Positions 1-10,600 of a DNA stretch of 64,000 bases are shown one piece after another. Location: positions 1,674,001 through 1,738,000 of the forward strand of contig NC_089424.1 in assembly GCF_013426205.1 (NCBI RefSeq), in the 5' to 3' direction. The stretch's first letter is position 1; each line of letters starts with the position of its first letter. The DNA comes from Metarhizium brunneum. Taxonomy: Eukaryota > Ascomycota > Sordariomycetes > Hypocreales > Clavicipitaceae. Under the pieces are notes generated by a model. It did no database searches and was not told where the DNA came from. It saw only the letters and a program-made list of their open reading frames with translations. The translations under genes and the position numbers were made by a program.

Positions 1-512
1 ACCAGCCCCAGATTCGCCGGAAATAATGACACACTGGTTGTCATTATAAGCTTTCATATTATAATAGGCGGATTCGGCGATCGCGAAGACGTGCGGGGGC
101 ATCTCTAAGCGATTTTTCCCCTTGTAACTTTCGAGGACATGGTCAGTATAAATGCCGAGATCACGAAATGGGTTCACGGAGACAAGCACATGTCCAATGT
201 ATGTGTATATCTCTGCACCCTCGAATCGCTTCTTCAGGTTATCATTGATAGCTTCGTTGGAAACCTTGCTCAGTAAGGTCAGGTCTGATACTCCGATCTC
301 CTTCTTTTTGGTTGCTTCAAACGTGGCCTTTTTTGGTCGTCCGCCGGCGGCGCCCTGTGTTCCCGGTGCGCCGGATTGAGCATTGCGCACAGCTTTGTCC
401 TTCGGACGCCTTGATATGCCCTGTTCAGGTGGTAACGATAATGTCAGTTAAGGAGGCATTACAGGTAAGTTTATCAAGCCACTTAGGCTTATCAGCCAAT
501 ATCGCCTACCAT
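1..512 (-). CDS. myoA: Class I myosin heavy chain, N-terminal part (runs off window start)
   Basis: Actin-based motor of cortical actin patches, needed for endocytosis and polarised hyphal growth in fungi (family knowledge). A start codon at 512-510 is followed directly by an 89-nt intron (509-421, with a CTGAC branch point), so exon 1 is only the ATG. Exon 2 (420 to beyond base 1) reads [10 protein letters not shown], then a Gly-rich linker and the motor domain: [43 protein letters not shown], and the P-loop region ending ISGESGAG exactly at the window edge, where the ATP-binding GESGAGKT motif is cut. About 140 of some 1,200 residues are present. The one-codon first exon matches how I remember fungal myosin-I genes, but the splice call is mine. 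The gene symbol is used in the Aspergillus sense (MYO3/MYO5 in yeast). Confidence 0.9.
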
Positions 513-2157
513 GTCAAGAGAGTGAGAGTGAGCCGAAAGACGAGTAGTGCGGTGAAGGCGTGGGGTACAGGGAATGAAGTTCTAATCACGCATCAACAGG
601 CTGGTCCCGAAGCGGGGAGAGGTTGGTGATCTTTTCGGGAGACGAGTGAAAAGGATATCAGACAAGGAATGTTTGTGGTATTGCCAAGTTCCTTTTGTCT
701 CTTTCAAGGAGGCGCTGAATGCGATTGATGCCCTCGCCAGTCGATGATGTGGTGCCTGACGGTGACGAAACGCCGACAATTTTCCGGCGCAGCACAGCCT
801 CTCGTGCATACGAATCAGTGGCGGTGGAGCTGATTCTCAGGCACGGATTAGCTAAGCAACCAACTTGGGCTGCCTTTACGATTTAACTCTACTTGTTGCT
901 TGCTGTATTCTCGAGTGATATTTCATGTGTCGTTTGCTATCTTTTATCCTGCTGCTTTTTTTCTCGGTTAAGTTAATGTGTTGCGATCTAATACTCTGCA
1001 TACCGAGATATTCAAGATCTGCGCATGTGGGGTGTGACGCAGTTGTGCATCAACGTTGACCAGCATTGCTGGCATACCCTACGCAACGCAACGTGAGTGC
1101 TCAACGATGCTCATTTGCGTCTTATCTGCACAAATGCTGCACCCATGTTTCTGCCTGTATCTTGAATCTTGTGTCTACTTCAATGTGATGCAATTGGGGT
1201 GTCGGACAACTGCAAATAAGGCTCCAGTTGTTACCGCGTGCTCATGGTAATGGAAAGTCTGGATCTTCATTTTCATAAATCCCCGAGGGGCAAGAATTCG
1301 ATCTGGGGATAGTACGTGTGCCGACGCATTCGTCGCCTTCACTTGCGACCATGTCTTCGAAAAAGGGAACAGCAGAGGAAATGAGCATTGCACATGGATC
1401 GAGCGTACCTCTCATACCTAGGTACCTTATCTGGTTCGAAAATGTGCAAAGAAGCAAAGCACTCCTCTACCTGCAGCAACATCGAACTCTTGCCAAAACA
1501 GCTGGGCCCAAAGCTCTCCACATCTTGGCGCACGAGGCTCCAAGCGCGCATGTCGAGGTTTCCATATGGCGTCCTCGACCGCGGGGTAACTTCTATGGCC
1601 CAGGATCAATCACCTAGCTGCCCCATGAATACGTGAAATTCACACCGTACAGGGTACATACCGCTTACGCGCGCGGGCCCTGATTCTGGCCACAGTTTCC
1701 TGGCTCATCAACTATGATAAGACAGCTCATGAGAGTTGTTGTTCAATACAAGCACTGCTCCCAACCCGGCCCGGAAGGCGTGGACGTAAACGTATGGAGC
1801 GTTGATGGAGGTTGTGATTACCCGTATGCAACAGTACGTATAAACCCTAGAACGGTTGAGGTTCTACTCCGTAGGAAATTGGATAGTAATTGGCTGCCAC
1901 ATCTTAACAGAGCACTTGGCCTCAGTGGCATTGTAAACTGCAATACTTAAGGCCTTCCACTGCCCACTTGGCCCCTCCAAGATTCCTTCGTCCTCCGCAC
2001 CATCCACCCAAATTCTGGCAGCTGAGTGTCCTCAGTTCCCCGCTTTACGTCACAAGGAGGAGCTACCAAAGCCTTTTCAGACCAACGTCTGACCAACGTC
2101 TTAACACCACACGACGACAATTACACGACTATTCTACTCAAGCCGAGTATTTACAAT
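513..2157. other. Intergenic region, divergent promoters
   Basis: This stretch lies between the divergent myosin I and RPEL-protein starts. Several short overlapping open frames exist (for example 1318-1617 and 1714-1950), but none shows a recognisable domain, splice structure or plausible composition. The last part, roughly 1960-2157, is C-rich and probably the promoter and 5' leader of the RPEL gene. I see no RNA gene or repeat. Confidence 0.5.
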
Positions 2158-2685
2158 ATGTCTGAGCCTGCCGCCGTAGAACAGCAACCCCAGCGGGTCG
2201 ACGAGACTCCAATTTCACCTATTAGACCAGATGCAGCCAGAAAGAACTCGCTCGAGAATCACCTGATGCACCGACCTAATCGTGCGGAGCTCGTAGAAAG
2301 TGGGTTATGTCTACACCTGAGCAGTATCTAAACTGAGTTTCACTATCGTGCTCAACTCTGCAGGTGAACAGAACTTACTGATAATTATCACTGGGCAGAG
2401 AACATCCTACCGGCATCGTCTGCCGCACCAGGCCTTCTCGCACACCAGAAAGAGGTATATGCCCATACAAAAGTCGCATGGCTGTCCCGGCACACCAGCA
2501 ACTAACGCGAGTCTCAGCTGGAAAGAAGTATGCTCGAGGACAAACTCAATGACAAGATTTCTCACCGCCCGAGTCCAGAAGCCCTGGTTAAAGGCGGTGT
2601 CTTGCATGAAGATCCACGAACTGCGGACCAACAATATGAGGAAGCAATTGAAGACGAGTACGCGAAGCGTGAGGGTGGCGCTTAA
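2158..2685 (+). CDS. RPEL-repeat protein, small (121 aa)
   Basis: Three exons: 2158-2299, 2399-2454 and 2518-2685, giving 121 residues. The protein carries two RPEL-type repeats. The first is ENHLMHRPNRAELVE, continued across intron 1 as KNILP; the second is LNDKISHRPSPEALVKGGVL. In animals RPEL motifs bind G-actin (MRTF, Phactr). The fungal members are short proteins of unproved function, sometimes annotated as stress-response or RPEL-repeat proteins. The reading frame closes only when both introns are removed, and the first junction rebuilds the repeat consensus exactly, which supports the model. The start ATG follows a leader rich in AC and CT. The C-terminus is acidic (EEAIEDEYAKREGG). 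An actin link next to a myosin gene is suggestive but may be chance. Confidence 0.85.
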
Positions 2686-3473
2686 TCATATGGCCTCCTA
2701 CTCCGTGGAATACTAAATCTGCGATTGGAAGGGTGGAGGGGCGGCGGGAAAATCGAGACAAAAAATTAATATTGTGTTATGATTCTGACAGCAGGAAGGT
2801 ACAGCCTGGTCTCTTCTCTGGTCGATGTGGCGCGTACGTTGCCTACGCCTTCTGTAACCTGTGGGACATGCCTTCGTTCAGATCGGCCAGTACCCGATAA
2901 TGTTCCAAGGACATTACACTGATATGCGGCCTGGACAAGAAGAGAGGGCAAGTCAACGGTGCACAGGACATGGTGACTTCTTAACCGTATTTGTTTTTTA
3001 TTGACTGCCGTATTCTGGTGAATATTCAGATGTGGCATCTCGTTTCAGTCTTTCATGATGCAACGGGCATGTTTGTTGCGGCTAACTGGGGTGCGATGCA
3101 TATTCTTCAACTGCCGAGTAAGTATTGAGAAGCGAGTGCTGCCTTGCAACGTGCAGCGTCGAGGGATATTTGACGTCTATCTCTAAAAAAACAACGGGTA
3201 AACCTAAGAAGTGTGTGCTGGCTAACTGTACTGATTGGGTCGAGGGGAGTAACTCCACTGCCGCTAATATTGAGAAGACCTCGTGGTCTTTATTATCCCT
3301 TATTTTAAACTCGATACATGGTTTTAGTTTTCTTCTACCCGTTATGCTCACCAGTAAATCAAGTCCAAGACAAAAACTCCATGCCTCCCGAGTCCAAAGC
3401 AAAGATGCTAACCACAAAGTTCCATCCGCGCGCCGTTTCTAATATACAATAAACAATATTCATCAGAATTTCA

Positions 3474-3548
<75 letters not shown>

Positions 3549-3622
3549 GAAAGAGATGGAAGGGGAAAAGCAATGTCGAACGAAAAGTCGCAATTCACGA
3601 CCACTCTAACACCAGGCAACTA
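2686..3622. other. Convergent intergenic region
   Basis: This is the 3' flank shared by the RPEL gene and the small Ser-rich gene on the opposite strand. Apart from an AAAG microsatellite it holds nothing recognisable. The overlapping frames at 3082-3417 (minus) and 3125-3442 (plus) look like chance frames. Confidence 0.5.
3473..3548. repeat. (AAAG)n microsatellite, about 19 units
   Basis: An uninterrupted run of AAAG tetranucleotides, ending in impure GGAAAGAGATGG sequence. On the minus strand it reads CTTT and lies just downstream of the stop codon of the small Ser-rich gene, so it may fall in its 3' UTR. Such a perfect array should be length-polymorphic between strains. Confidence 0.97.
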
Positions 3623-3961
3623 TCACGATCGGCGATGGGGGTTACCGTAGCCGGGGCTAGGTGATCCGTGTTCTTGTCCTGGTCTGTTGTGATTGACAAC
3701 CTTGGTTCCATTCGACGATGTATTTACTTGAATCGCATGCTTATCTGTTTTACACCTGTCAGATGTCTGAACCTGAGTACTGTGCCAAGAGTAAGACGAG
3801 GACTTACCACCTCCATGCTGTCGGTAGGTGCCAGGAGACAACGAGCGACAGCTCGAACTTTCCATAGAACTCGCGTATGATTCGCTGGAATAAGAGTAGG
3901 AGCTTCCGACCGAGGCAGCCCGGCTTGATTGGTGTACCTGAACTTTGTATGGAGCAGGCAT
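3623..3961 (-). CDS. Small Ser-rich hypothetical protein
   Basis: An open frame of 112 codons that starts MPAPYKVQVHQSSRAASVG and is dominated by Ser and Tyr in its first half. No domain, signal peptide or membrane segment is visible. Inside it lies a good intron: GTAAGT donor at 3807, CTGAC branch point and CAG acceptor at 3745. The intron is 63 nt, a multiple of three, without an in-frame stop, so both spliced (91 aa) and unspliced (112 aa) products stay in frame. I favour the spliced form. The composition is protein-like and the intron signals are strong, but I do not recognise a family; it could still be a non-coding transcript. Confidence 0.5.
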   Translation of the reverse strand: MPAPYKVQVHQSSRAASVGSSYSYSSESYASSMESSSCRSLSPGTYRQHGGGKSSSYSWHSTQVQTSDRCKTDKHAIQVNTSSNGTKVVNHNRPGQEHGSPSPGYGNPHRRS

Positions 3962-6903
3962 TTAAGACGTTGGCTTTTGAAACTGCTGATGTGTCTGAAT
4001 GAAGAATCAGGGCTGGTTGGGGTGCGTGTAAATAGACAAGAGAGGTGATGATCAACTACTTGAATGCGCTGGAGGTGGCTCTATGTGTACGAGGCTTCAG
4101 AATGTATGAGATGGTATGAAACTAGAGTATGGAACAAGAGAGATGTGACTGGAACATTGAAGGGGAAGACGCTGATATATATGTATACCGGATATGTATG
4201 CATGGAGACTGAGATAGGGTCGGCCAGCAAAGGAGAAGCCGGTGGCCTGAGGGCTCGACCGTGGCACTGTCTAGTTGAGAATGAGGCAAGCATCTTTGTT
4301 TGATACGAGCTTTGCCAGGGCATGTTCCTGATGGGGCTTCAAGAGCGGGAATGAGTCAAAGGGGTGCACCCCTAGTAAAACCCAAGTGTGATGACGAAGA
4401 CATAGTCGTCAGAATTCACGGCGAAAGAATTATAGGGCAAGAGTAAGAGTAAGGCGTAACATGGGCTTGGTTGGCTAGGAATACTAGGATCATGCTGGCC
4501 TCGTCTCGATTTGCAATAGTAACAAAAGCATAGCCTACGGAGACAGCGGCAAGTATTGTTCTCTGTTCCATCATAAGCGAAGACGAGGCGGAAGTGGCAA
4601 AAGTTGGCCGCGTGCCCAACCAAGAGATTGAGCAGGGAACACGACGAGTACTAGCAACACGGCGGAAGCGGGAATGTCGCCAAGCCAAGCCAAAAAAAGA
4701 GTCCGGTTTTATCGAAAAAAAAAAAAAAAAAACCGTCCTAGGACGTGAGCATGGATATGGCGCCAGGTCGGCAAGGCGAACATGATGGCCTGGCTCAGAC
4801 CTGGCCGATGGGAGGAAGTGTCTGGTGGAGCGTCTGATCTGGTGGCACCGGACAGCACTTGAGCTCCTCTGTACACTCTGAGTAGGTCTGGTCCGGTACA
4901 TATTGTTCCACTCCCTAGCACAACAGTGGTGAGCGCAGAGGTGACCACGGGAGGGAGTTGGGAAAATGGAAAATAGAAATGCGAAATGCGCAAAATGGCC
5001 GAGTCTGAGCCACAGAAGGGTGCCATTAGCCATCAACTGTGCCTTGCTGCTGCCTTCGCATCTCACCAAGTTTGGAAACCAGCACCGTCGAGCTGTCTGA
5101 TGAACGCGTTGATGCGCACCGTGGCTAACGCTTTGCGAGTGCTACAACATCCGCCAACAGCCCGCACGAGGTAAGACACGTTGATAAGTAGGTACCAGCA
5201 GCCTCGGGGTTTGGAGGTGAATCTGACTGATTCGCCTACAGCCCTTCTCCCAGGCATCACCGAAAGCTGGGAAGTTGGTACACACCCCTGTCGCAGGATG
5301 CTAAGGCATTGCCTCAATAACACTTTGTGCTCACCCCTGGTGAGATGTGTGAGATGTAAGGCCGCGGCTGAACTCTGATGTGCCTTGTCTTGCCAAACGA
5401 GTCGGATGTATGTACTATTGTTGTCAGGCGGGCTGCCTCTGCTGCGAGCCTCACATGCAATTCAAAAAGGGCGGGCTTGGCTCTGCATTGGGAGGCCATG
5501 GACGCAAAACAAGAGTCGGCCCTCTGTGGCTTTATTTCTTCCCAGACTCATAATGTCTGGTCCGACTGACACTGACACTGACACTGAGACTAGCATCGAT
5601 CGATTATGCGTGTATGCAGGCGGCGACCAACCCACAGTATCTTCAGCGTACGGACCTGCAGTGGTTCCTGTAGAGCTACGAGATGGAGCCAACGATTGAG
5701 GGGAGCAAGATACGATAGGGCACGTCAGAGACACACCAGACTCTAGAGTGCATGTGGCTGTGCCTTGAAGCTGTGATTTGCCTGATGGGCTGCCATTTGC
5801 CGCGCACCTCTTGGGGTCTGACGCAGGTACCATTGGGCACCAAGTCTGCGAAAGCTGCACAAGCATCCGGTCCCAACTTGCGCTCTTGTTGTCAAAACAC
5901 GATACTTTTGCCAAACACTCGGTACTTATCTTAGGTACCCGTTTAAGACGTCGATACTTACTTCGCGTCTCCGCGAGCGCCTTCTCCGGCAATGTCTTCT
6001 GTCGTAGTATAACATGCCTATTACGGGGGCAGGGAAGTAGAAGTAGCTGCCAAGGGGCGGGCCAACTCGAGTAGAGACGAATCAACACAGATATAATACC
6101 TGGATGCCTTGATATATGTGTGCTACCAATGGGGACGCATCCGTGATTGCATATTTCTACATTGGGTGCCCAGGTGCTCAAGGGTTTGTGTTTTGGGGAA
6201 TCCATGCTCTAGTAGGAATTTGGAAGGTCCAAGTGCCAACATCTCATGCGCTGTGCAGCCATCTAAACATTGTCATCAGGCGATTCCCTCTTGAAGTATT
6301 GTCTGGTACAGTGTACCTGAGCCTCTAGCGACAGGCTTTGTTCTCAGTGACTTCAATGTTCTGACATTAAAAAATACGTGCGCTTGAAAGTCTGGTCAAA
6401 AGAGTTAGTATAGAGGAAATACCTGAAGTATCCAGCTACTTAATTTTAAGTACTTAGACTTCTACGTGCTGCGATAGGCACCTAGGTACTTTGCGAAGTG
6501 TTTTAATCGCGAACGTGCGACGTAGCTCTGTGGCATTCACTGTCGTGCCTCTGACTCCCGAGCCCATGTGGCCTGGTGGAACATTGATGCATAAATGCTA
6601 CTTGACCAGGCAACCAGGCTACCAGTCTGTACCGGCCAATTGGTATGACCTGTGAACATGTGTATTACCCCGTAACAGGCTTCAAATGTGACCTGTGACT
6701 GGTCCACAGGCCCCCTCCCGCCCGCTTACCTGCCCGACCCAGCCACGTTGTCACTTCTGTCAATTCACTTCAGAACCTTGCAACATCCTCGACTCAGGTA
6801 CGGAGCAGTCGACCCGTCTCCTTTCTTCCGTTGCAAACCGGTGTGCCCATTACCGAAGCTTCTACCCACTCACCTGCCCAAATTAATTTTACAGCGCCTG
6901 AAG
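3962..6903. other. Gene-poor intergenic region (2.9 kb)
   Basis: No gene is supported here. The two longest frames, 4416-5069 and 5462-6205 on the minus strand, cross a poly-A/T run (about 4718-4732) and a (GACACT)n repeat (5564-5587), and their translations are rich in Cys, Trp, Arg and Ser with no domain, so I treat them as chance. The last 200 bases before the FKBP start are C-rich and probably its promoter and leader. Confidence 0.5.
5564..5587. repeat. (GACACT)n hexamer repeat, 4 units
   Basis: Four perfect head-to-tail copies of GACACT or its rotation. The repeat produces the SVSVSVSV run in a spurious minus-strand frame. Confidence 0.9.
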
Positions 6904-7699
6904 ATGAAGTCTATTACATTCTTGTCCGTTCTCGCCGCCTCCGCGGTTGGCCTTGGTGCTGCGGATGGCCTTAAGATTGACGTGACACACTCAGTCCAGT
7001 GTGACCGCAAAACTCAAAAAGGCGACAAGGTCGCCATGCATTACAAGGGCACACTGGGGGACTCAGGAAAAAAATTTGATGCCAGTACGTTCCATTCTTT
7101 GCAACTTGTGCATTTATACCGTCAAATGGTGCTGATTGTATTTACTCGAAAAGGTTATGACAGAGGCCAGCCGCTCCAGTTTACGTTAGGGGCTGGACAA
7201 GTCATTGCAGGGTTCGATGCCCTGATGTCTCCGGTCTTGTATGATAGAGCTAACGAAAGGATGGATTAGATGGGACAAAGGCCTTCTTGACATGTGTATT
7301 GGAGAAAAGAGGTTTGTCTCAATATTCGTGACTCTGTGCACTGCTTCTGGTTAACATCTGCAAGAACATTGACCATCCCCTCCGAGCTTGCCTATGGCGA
7401 CCGTGGTATCGGCCCCATTCCCCCAGGCGCCACTCTAAGTACGTTGACCCTGTTGTGTCATGCTCAAAGTTTTGGCGATGCTCATGTTGACATATGCCGT
7501 GTAGTCTTTGAAACCGAATTAGTTGGAATTGACGGTGTCGCCCCCCCGGAGAAAGAGACAGGAAAAGACGAAGCAAAAGAGAACAAAGAAGCCGATAAAG
7601 CTGGCGAAAAGGTAATCACAGTCGTGCTCAAAGCTACTGAAGCCCCTAAAACGTTCATGGCTGACAACAGATGATGTACAGGGCCACGAGGAATTGTAG
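6904..7699 (+). CDS. ER-luminal FKBP-type peptidyl-prolyl isomerase
   Basis: Prolyl cis-trans isomerase of the FKBP2/FKBP22 type, acting on folding proteins in the ER. Six exons: 6904-7084, 7154-7211, 7270-7311, 7365-7438, 7505-7611 and 7682-7699, giving 159 residues. A signal peptide ([20 protein letters not shown]) is followed by one FKBP domain: [78 protein letters not shown] Lys/Glu-rich tail follows. Read without removing the last intron, the frame ends ...TFMADNR at 7674. Removing GTAATC..TACAG (7612-7681, CTGAC branch) joins it to GHEEL-stop, a canonical HEEL retention signal. Every junction restores the FKBP consensus, so I am confident of the model, including the short last exon. Confidence 0.92.
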
Positions 7700-7850
7700 T
7701 CGTTGTTCATCGAGCTCATCAGCAGGGGTTATTTGGAATATCTAAGCGTGGACTGTCGAATTAGTCATGAAGATATGTGTTTGTTCATCAATAGCCTCAC
7801 TGAATGTAAGCTCTCTTATTCCATGTGTTCTATTCGATTGTGATCACAGG

Positions 7851-7880
7851 CACAATCATAATCATCACAATCATAATCAT
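7851..7880. repeat. Perfect 15-bp tandem duplication
   Basis: Two identical head-to-tail copies of CACAATCATAATCAT in the short interval between the convergent FKBP and polymerase kappa genes. Probably a simple slippage duplication. Confidence 0.95.
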
Positions 7881-7996
7881 ACAACTCTGTCTATGTGGTT
7901 GATTCGAGCCCTTAAAGTGGCAAGTGGAACATGTAGTACTAGGGCCAAGGTAATGTGTCACGAATGAGTATCATTACACATGCGTGCCGTGTATAT

Positions 7997-9933
7997 TCAT
8001 CCAAACGAAAGCCTTTTCTGCTTTGGATCTCCTGGAAGAACCTTTTCCTTCTTCTTGTTCAGAGACAGCCGCTTCAATTCAGGCTGAACCGCCACTGCCT
8101 TCATTGGTATCTGACACTGAACTGCGTCTCGTATCGTCTTCCGCGATAAACAAAGGTCAATGTGGTTGTTAAACGTCTTTTCATTAGCCTCTTGTGGCCG
8201 AAAGCAAATAGGGCAGTCCCACCACTCTTCTCTTCTATCCAGCCCATGTTTGTTGGGATTAGGTACAACCTCCTTACCATGTCTGCCAAGTTTGGAGCTC
8301 TCAAAGCTTTGATTATTGCATAATTGACCAGACGCCACGCTTGGGATGTAATCTTCAGCGGGTAGGCTTTCCAATACCTCGGTCTTGTCGTACGTTATTT
8401 GGCTCTCTAAATTCTGGTTGGGCTGACACTGGTCTCCCGTACGAGTCATTTCCTTTCTTCTGAGACCAAAGAAAGCCATTGTGTCTGGCTTTTTGGTGCT
8501 CACAAGATGCGTACATCGCAATCCCATTAGTCTAAGTTTCATAGCTGGTATCTCTTGCTCGAGCTTTGTGAGAATCGGTAGAGAAAAGTTGTACAGCTCA
8601 TCAGCAGAGCATATGGCCCGCGGCATTACAACCTGTCGGGTAAAGACCTCGAACGTATGTAGTTTTATCTTCAAGCAGAGAGTTCGGCCTTTGCAATGAG
8701 CTCTTTCCATATCTTTTTCTAGTTCCTCGGCTGTCCATCGCAACTTCTCCCTTAATTTCACAGAATCCGACAACTCTCGAAACGTGCTCTCCGTTCCGAT
8801 GCTCTTTCGCTCGTATTCCTCGGCAGGTTGTATCTTCGTACGGCCAAGTCCAAGGTAGCAGCCGATCAGAAACTCGAAAGTTTTGTCCCCAAACAACATG
8901 TTGAGATATTTCCTTTGATCGTATATATCGCCGCAGGTTCTCACACCGAGCTCCAAAAGCTCACGTTCAAGCACGCGACCAATACCATTTACTTTCCTGG
9001 TTGGCAAGTCTCTCATGAATGCCATGATGGATGTACGATCGGACGGTAGCACGTACTGGCCATTCGGTTTGTTCATGTTTGAGCAGATCTTCGCAAGTTT
9101 TGTGTTTGCGGCAATGCCGGCTGACACTGTTATATCTGTTTTTTGGTAGATTTCTCGTCTCATTTGCTCAATGACTTCAGCCGGAGTGGCATCTTGGTCG
9201 TGGCAGTACTCGGTTATGTTGAGGTAGGCTTCATCTATACTTGCACTTTCAAACCGTGGGTCGTAATCTGCAAGAATCTCTCGAATCTCCTGGGCTTTAG
9301 CTGTGTATTTCGGAAAGCTTGGCTTAATCAGAATCAAAGAAGGGCACAGCTTTTTCGCCACAAAACCAGCCATGCCGGATCGACACCCGAATTGTCTTGC
9401 AACATAGTTGCACGTCGTTAACACACCTCCGCCAACAGCAAACGGTACGTCTTTGAGCTCAGGACGTTCTAATTGTTCTACGGCTGCATAGAAGGCATCG
9501 CAGTCAATGTGAACAATATGTTGGGTAAGGTCTCTTGACAGTTCGAACTCATGAATAACGCGATCCGCATTTCGGAGTTCCTGGGTGAGGTCCGCCTGTT
9601 CAAGCTGACGTTTTCTTGCAAGAATTTGTTCAATCTTTTTTGTTAAAACTTGGTCTCTAACCTCCTCCCGGTTAAAGAATTTTGAACCTCTGGAGGCATT
9701 GTAAATAATTTCTGATACCTGCGTCACCGGTTGGTATAAGAGTATGTATGAAGGTGAGGGACAGGAAGGGGACGAAGTCGCAATCCTACTTTACTTTGGT
9801 CCACTTTCTCTTGGCCAGCTTTGGTCAATGAAGGGCCAAGTAGATGATATTTGAGGGTCTTCGATGTCCCATCTGATTCCACGGGGTATGCCGCAGCATC
9901 TGCGCAAAGTTGAGGACTATTGCTCGCAGCCAT
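7997..9933 (-). CDS. DNA polymerase kappa (Y-family translesion polymerase)
   Basis: DinB-type polymerase that extends past bulky DNA lesions in the nucleus. Two exons: 9933-9790 and 9718-7997, separated by a 71-nt intron, giving 621 residues. The exon 1 to 2 join, KVDQSK|VSEIIYNASRGSKFF, is the usual pol kappa N-clasp. The catalytic motif HIDCDAFYAAVE is at about residues 118-129 and SIDEAYL at about 208-214, supplying the metal-binding acidic residues. Fingers, thumb (ERELLELGVRTCGDI) and little-finger segments follow. A C2HC UBZ zinc finger (CPICF..HIDLC) lies at about 550-572, so it should bind ubiquitinated PCNA. The tail is basic. The gene diverges from the proline-rich protein gene over a 667-bp shared promoter. 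It appears complete and undamaged. Confidence 0.95.
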
Positions 9934-10600
9934 CCTGGGAGTGACTTGACTCTTTGGGAAAGCGCCAGGCGCAGATGAAGGGGATTGGCTGATATAGTAC
10001 CACCCCTATTCATCACAAGGAACAAATCCTAGAGGAAGAACAGAGTATCAAGGCCAGAATGAACGGAGAGACTGCGATGATCTGAAGCTTATCCGTCAAT
10101 GTGAGCGTGAGAGCTGTTGCGACGCGAAACGCGAAGGCACGTGATTGCTTATATTCGTTAGTCTCCACTAGTGCTACGACAGCTGAGTGGCCCACATATG
10201 ACACTACTCTGCACGACCTTTTTGGTGGAGTATCACATCTGCCATCGCCTCAATATGGTCCTCTTATTGGCTGCTACAGGCTCAAATAGGGACAATTAAG
10301 CGCTGAGGAAAACGCCATTCAAGGGTCACTGCATATCCTGTACAAGCAAGTACGGAGTACGTTCATGCGATCAAAGCCATTACAGACGACGTTGACCGCC
10401 ATGGCTCCATCAGCGCGTGCGAAGGGCCGGGAGTGGCACCTGGGGCCTGGCAGTACAAAAGGCTGACCTACTGCAGGATGGCTTGACTTTCCCCGCAACC
10501 CTCCGTCTTTAATACCATTGAGCTCGATGTCATTCTGAGAGCTTCTTGGGCTCGTGGCCTTTTAACCAGATCTCATTTGGTCAAAGTTTTCACACGAAAA
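9934..10600. promoter_or_regulatory. Shared divergent promoter region
   Basis: A 667-bp gap between the divergent polymerase kappa and proline-rich protein starts. It contains one TACGGAGTAC copy (10351-10360) but no gene. It must hold both promoters; I see no certain TATA or operator site. Confidence 0.45.

Noticed and set aside
1434..1443. tRNA-like T-loop sequence (GGTTCGAAAA)
   Set aside because: No matching acceptor, D or anticodon stems around it; no other tRNA candidate was seen on either strand.
4416..5069. 217-codon frame on the minus strand
   Set aside because: It crosses a poly-A/T run giving poly-Phe, has no domain, unusual Cys/Arg/Ser content, and overlapping equal-quality frames on the other strand.
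5462..6205. 247-codon frame on the minus strand
   Set aside because: Length is partly due to a hexamer repeat; no domain, signal or family pattern, and composition unlike the real genes nearby.
7612..7674. FKBP ending in [13 protein letters not shown] as the main product
   Set aside because: A well-formed intron covers this segment, and splicing produces an HEEL retention tail expected for the family.
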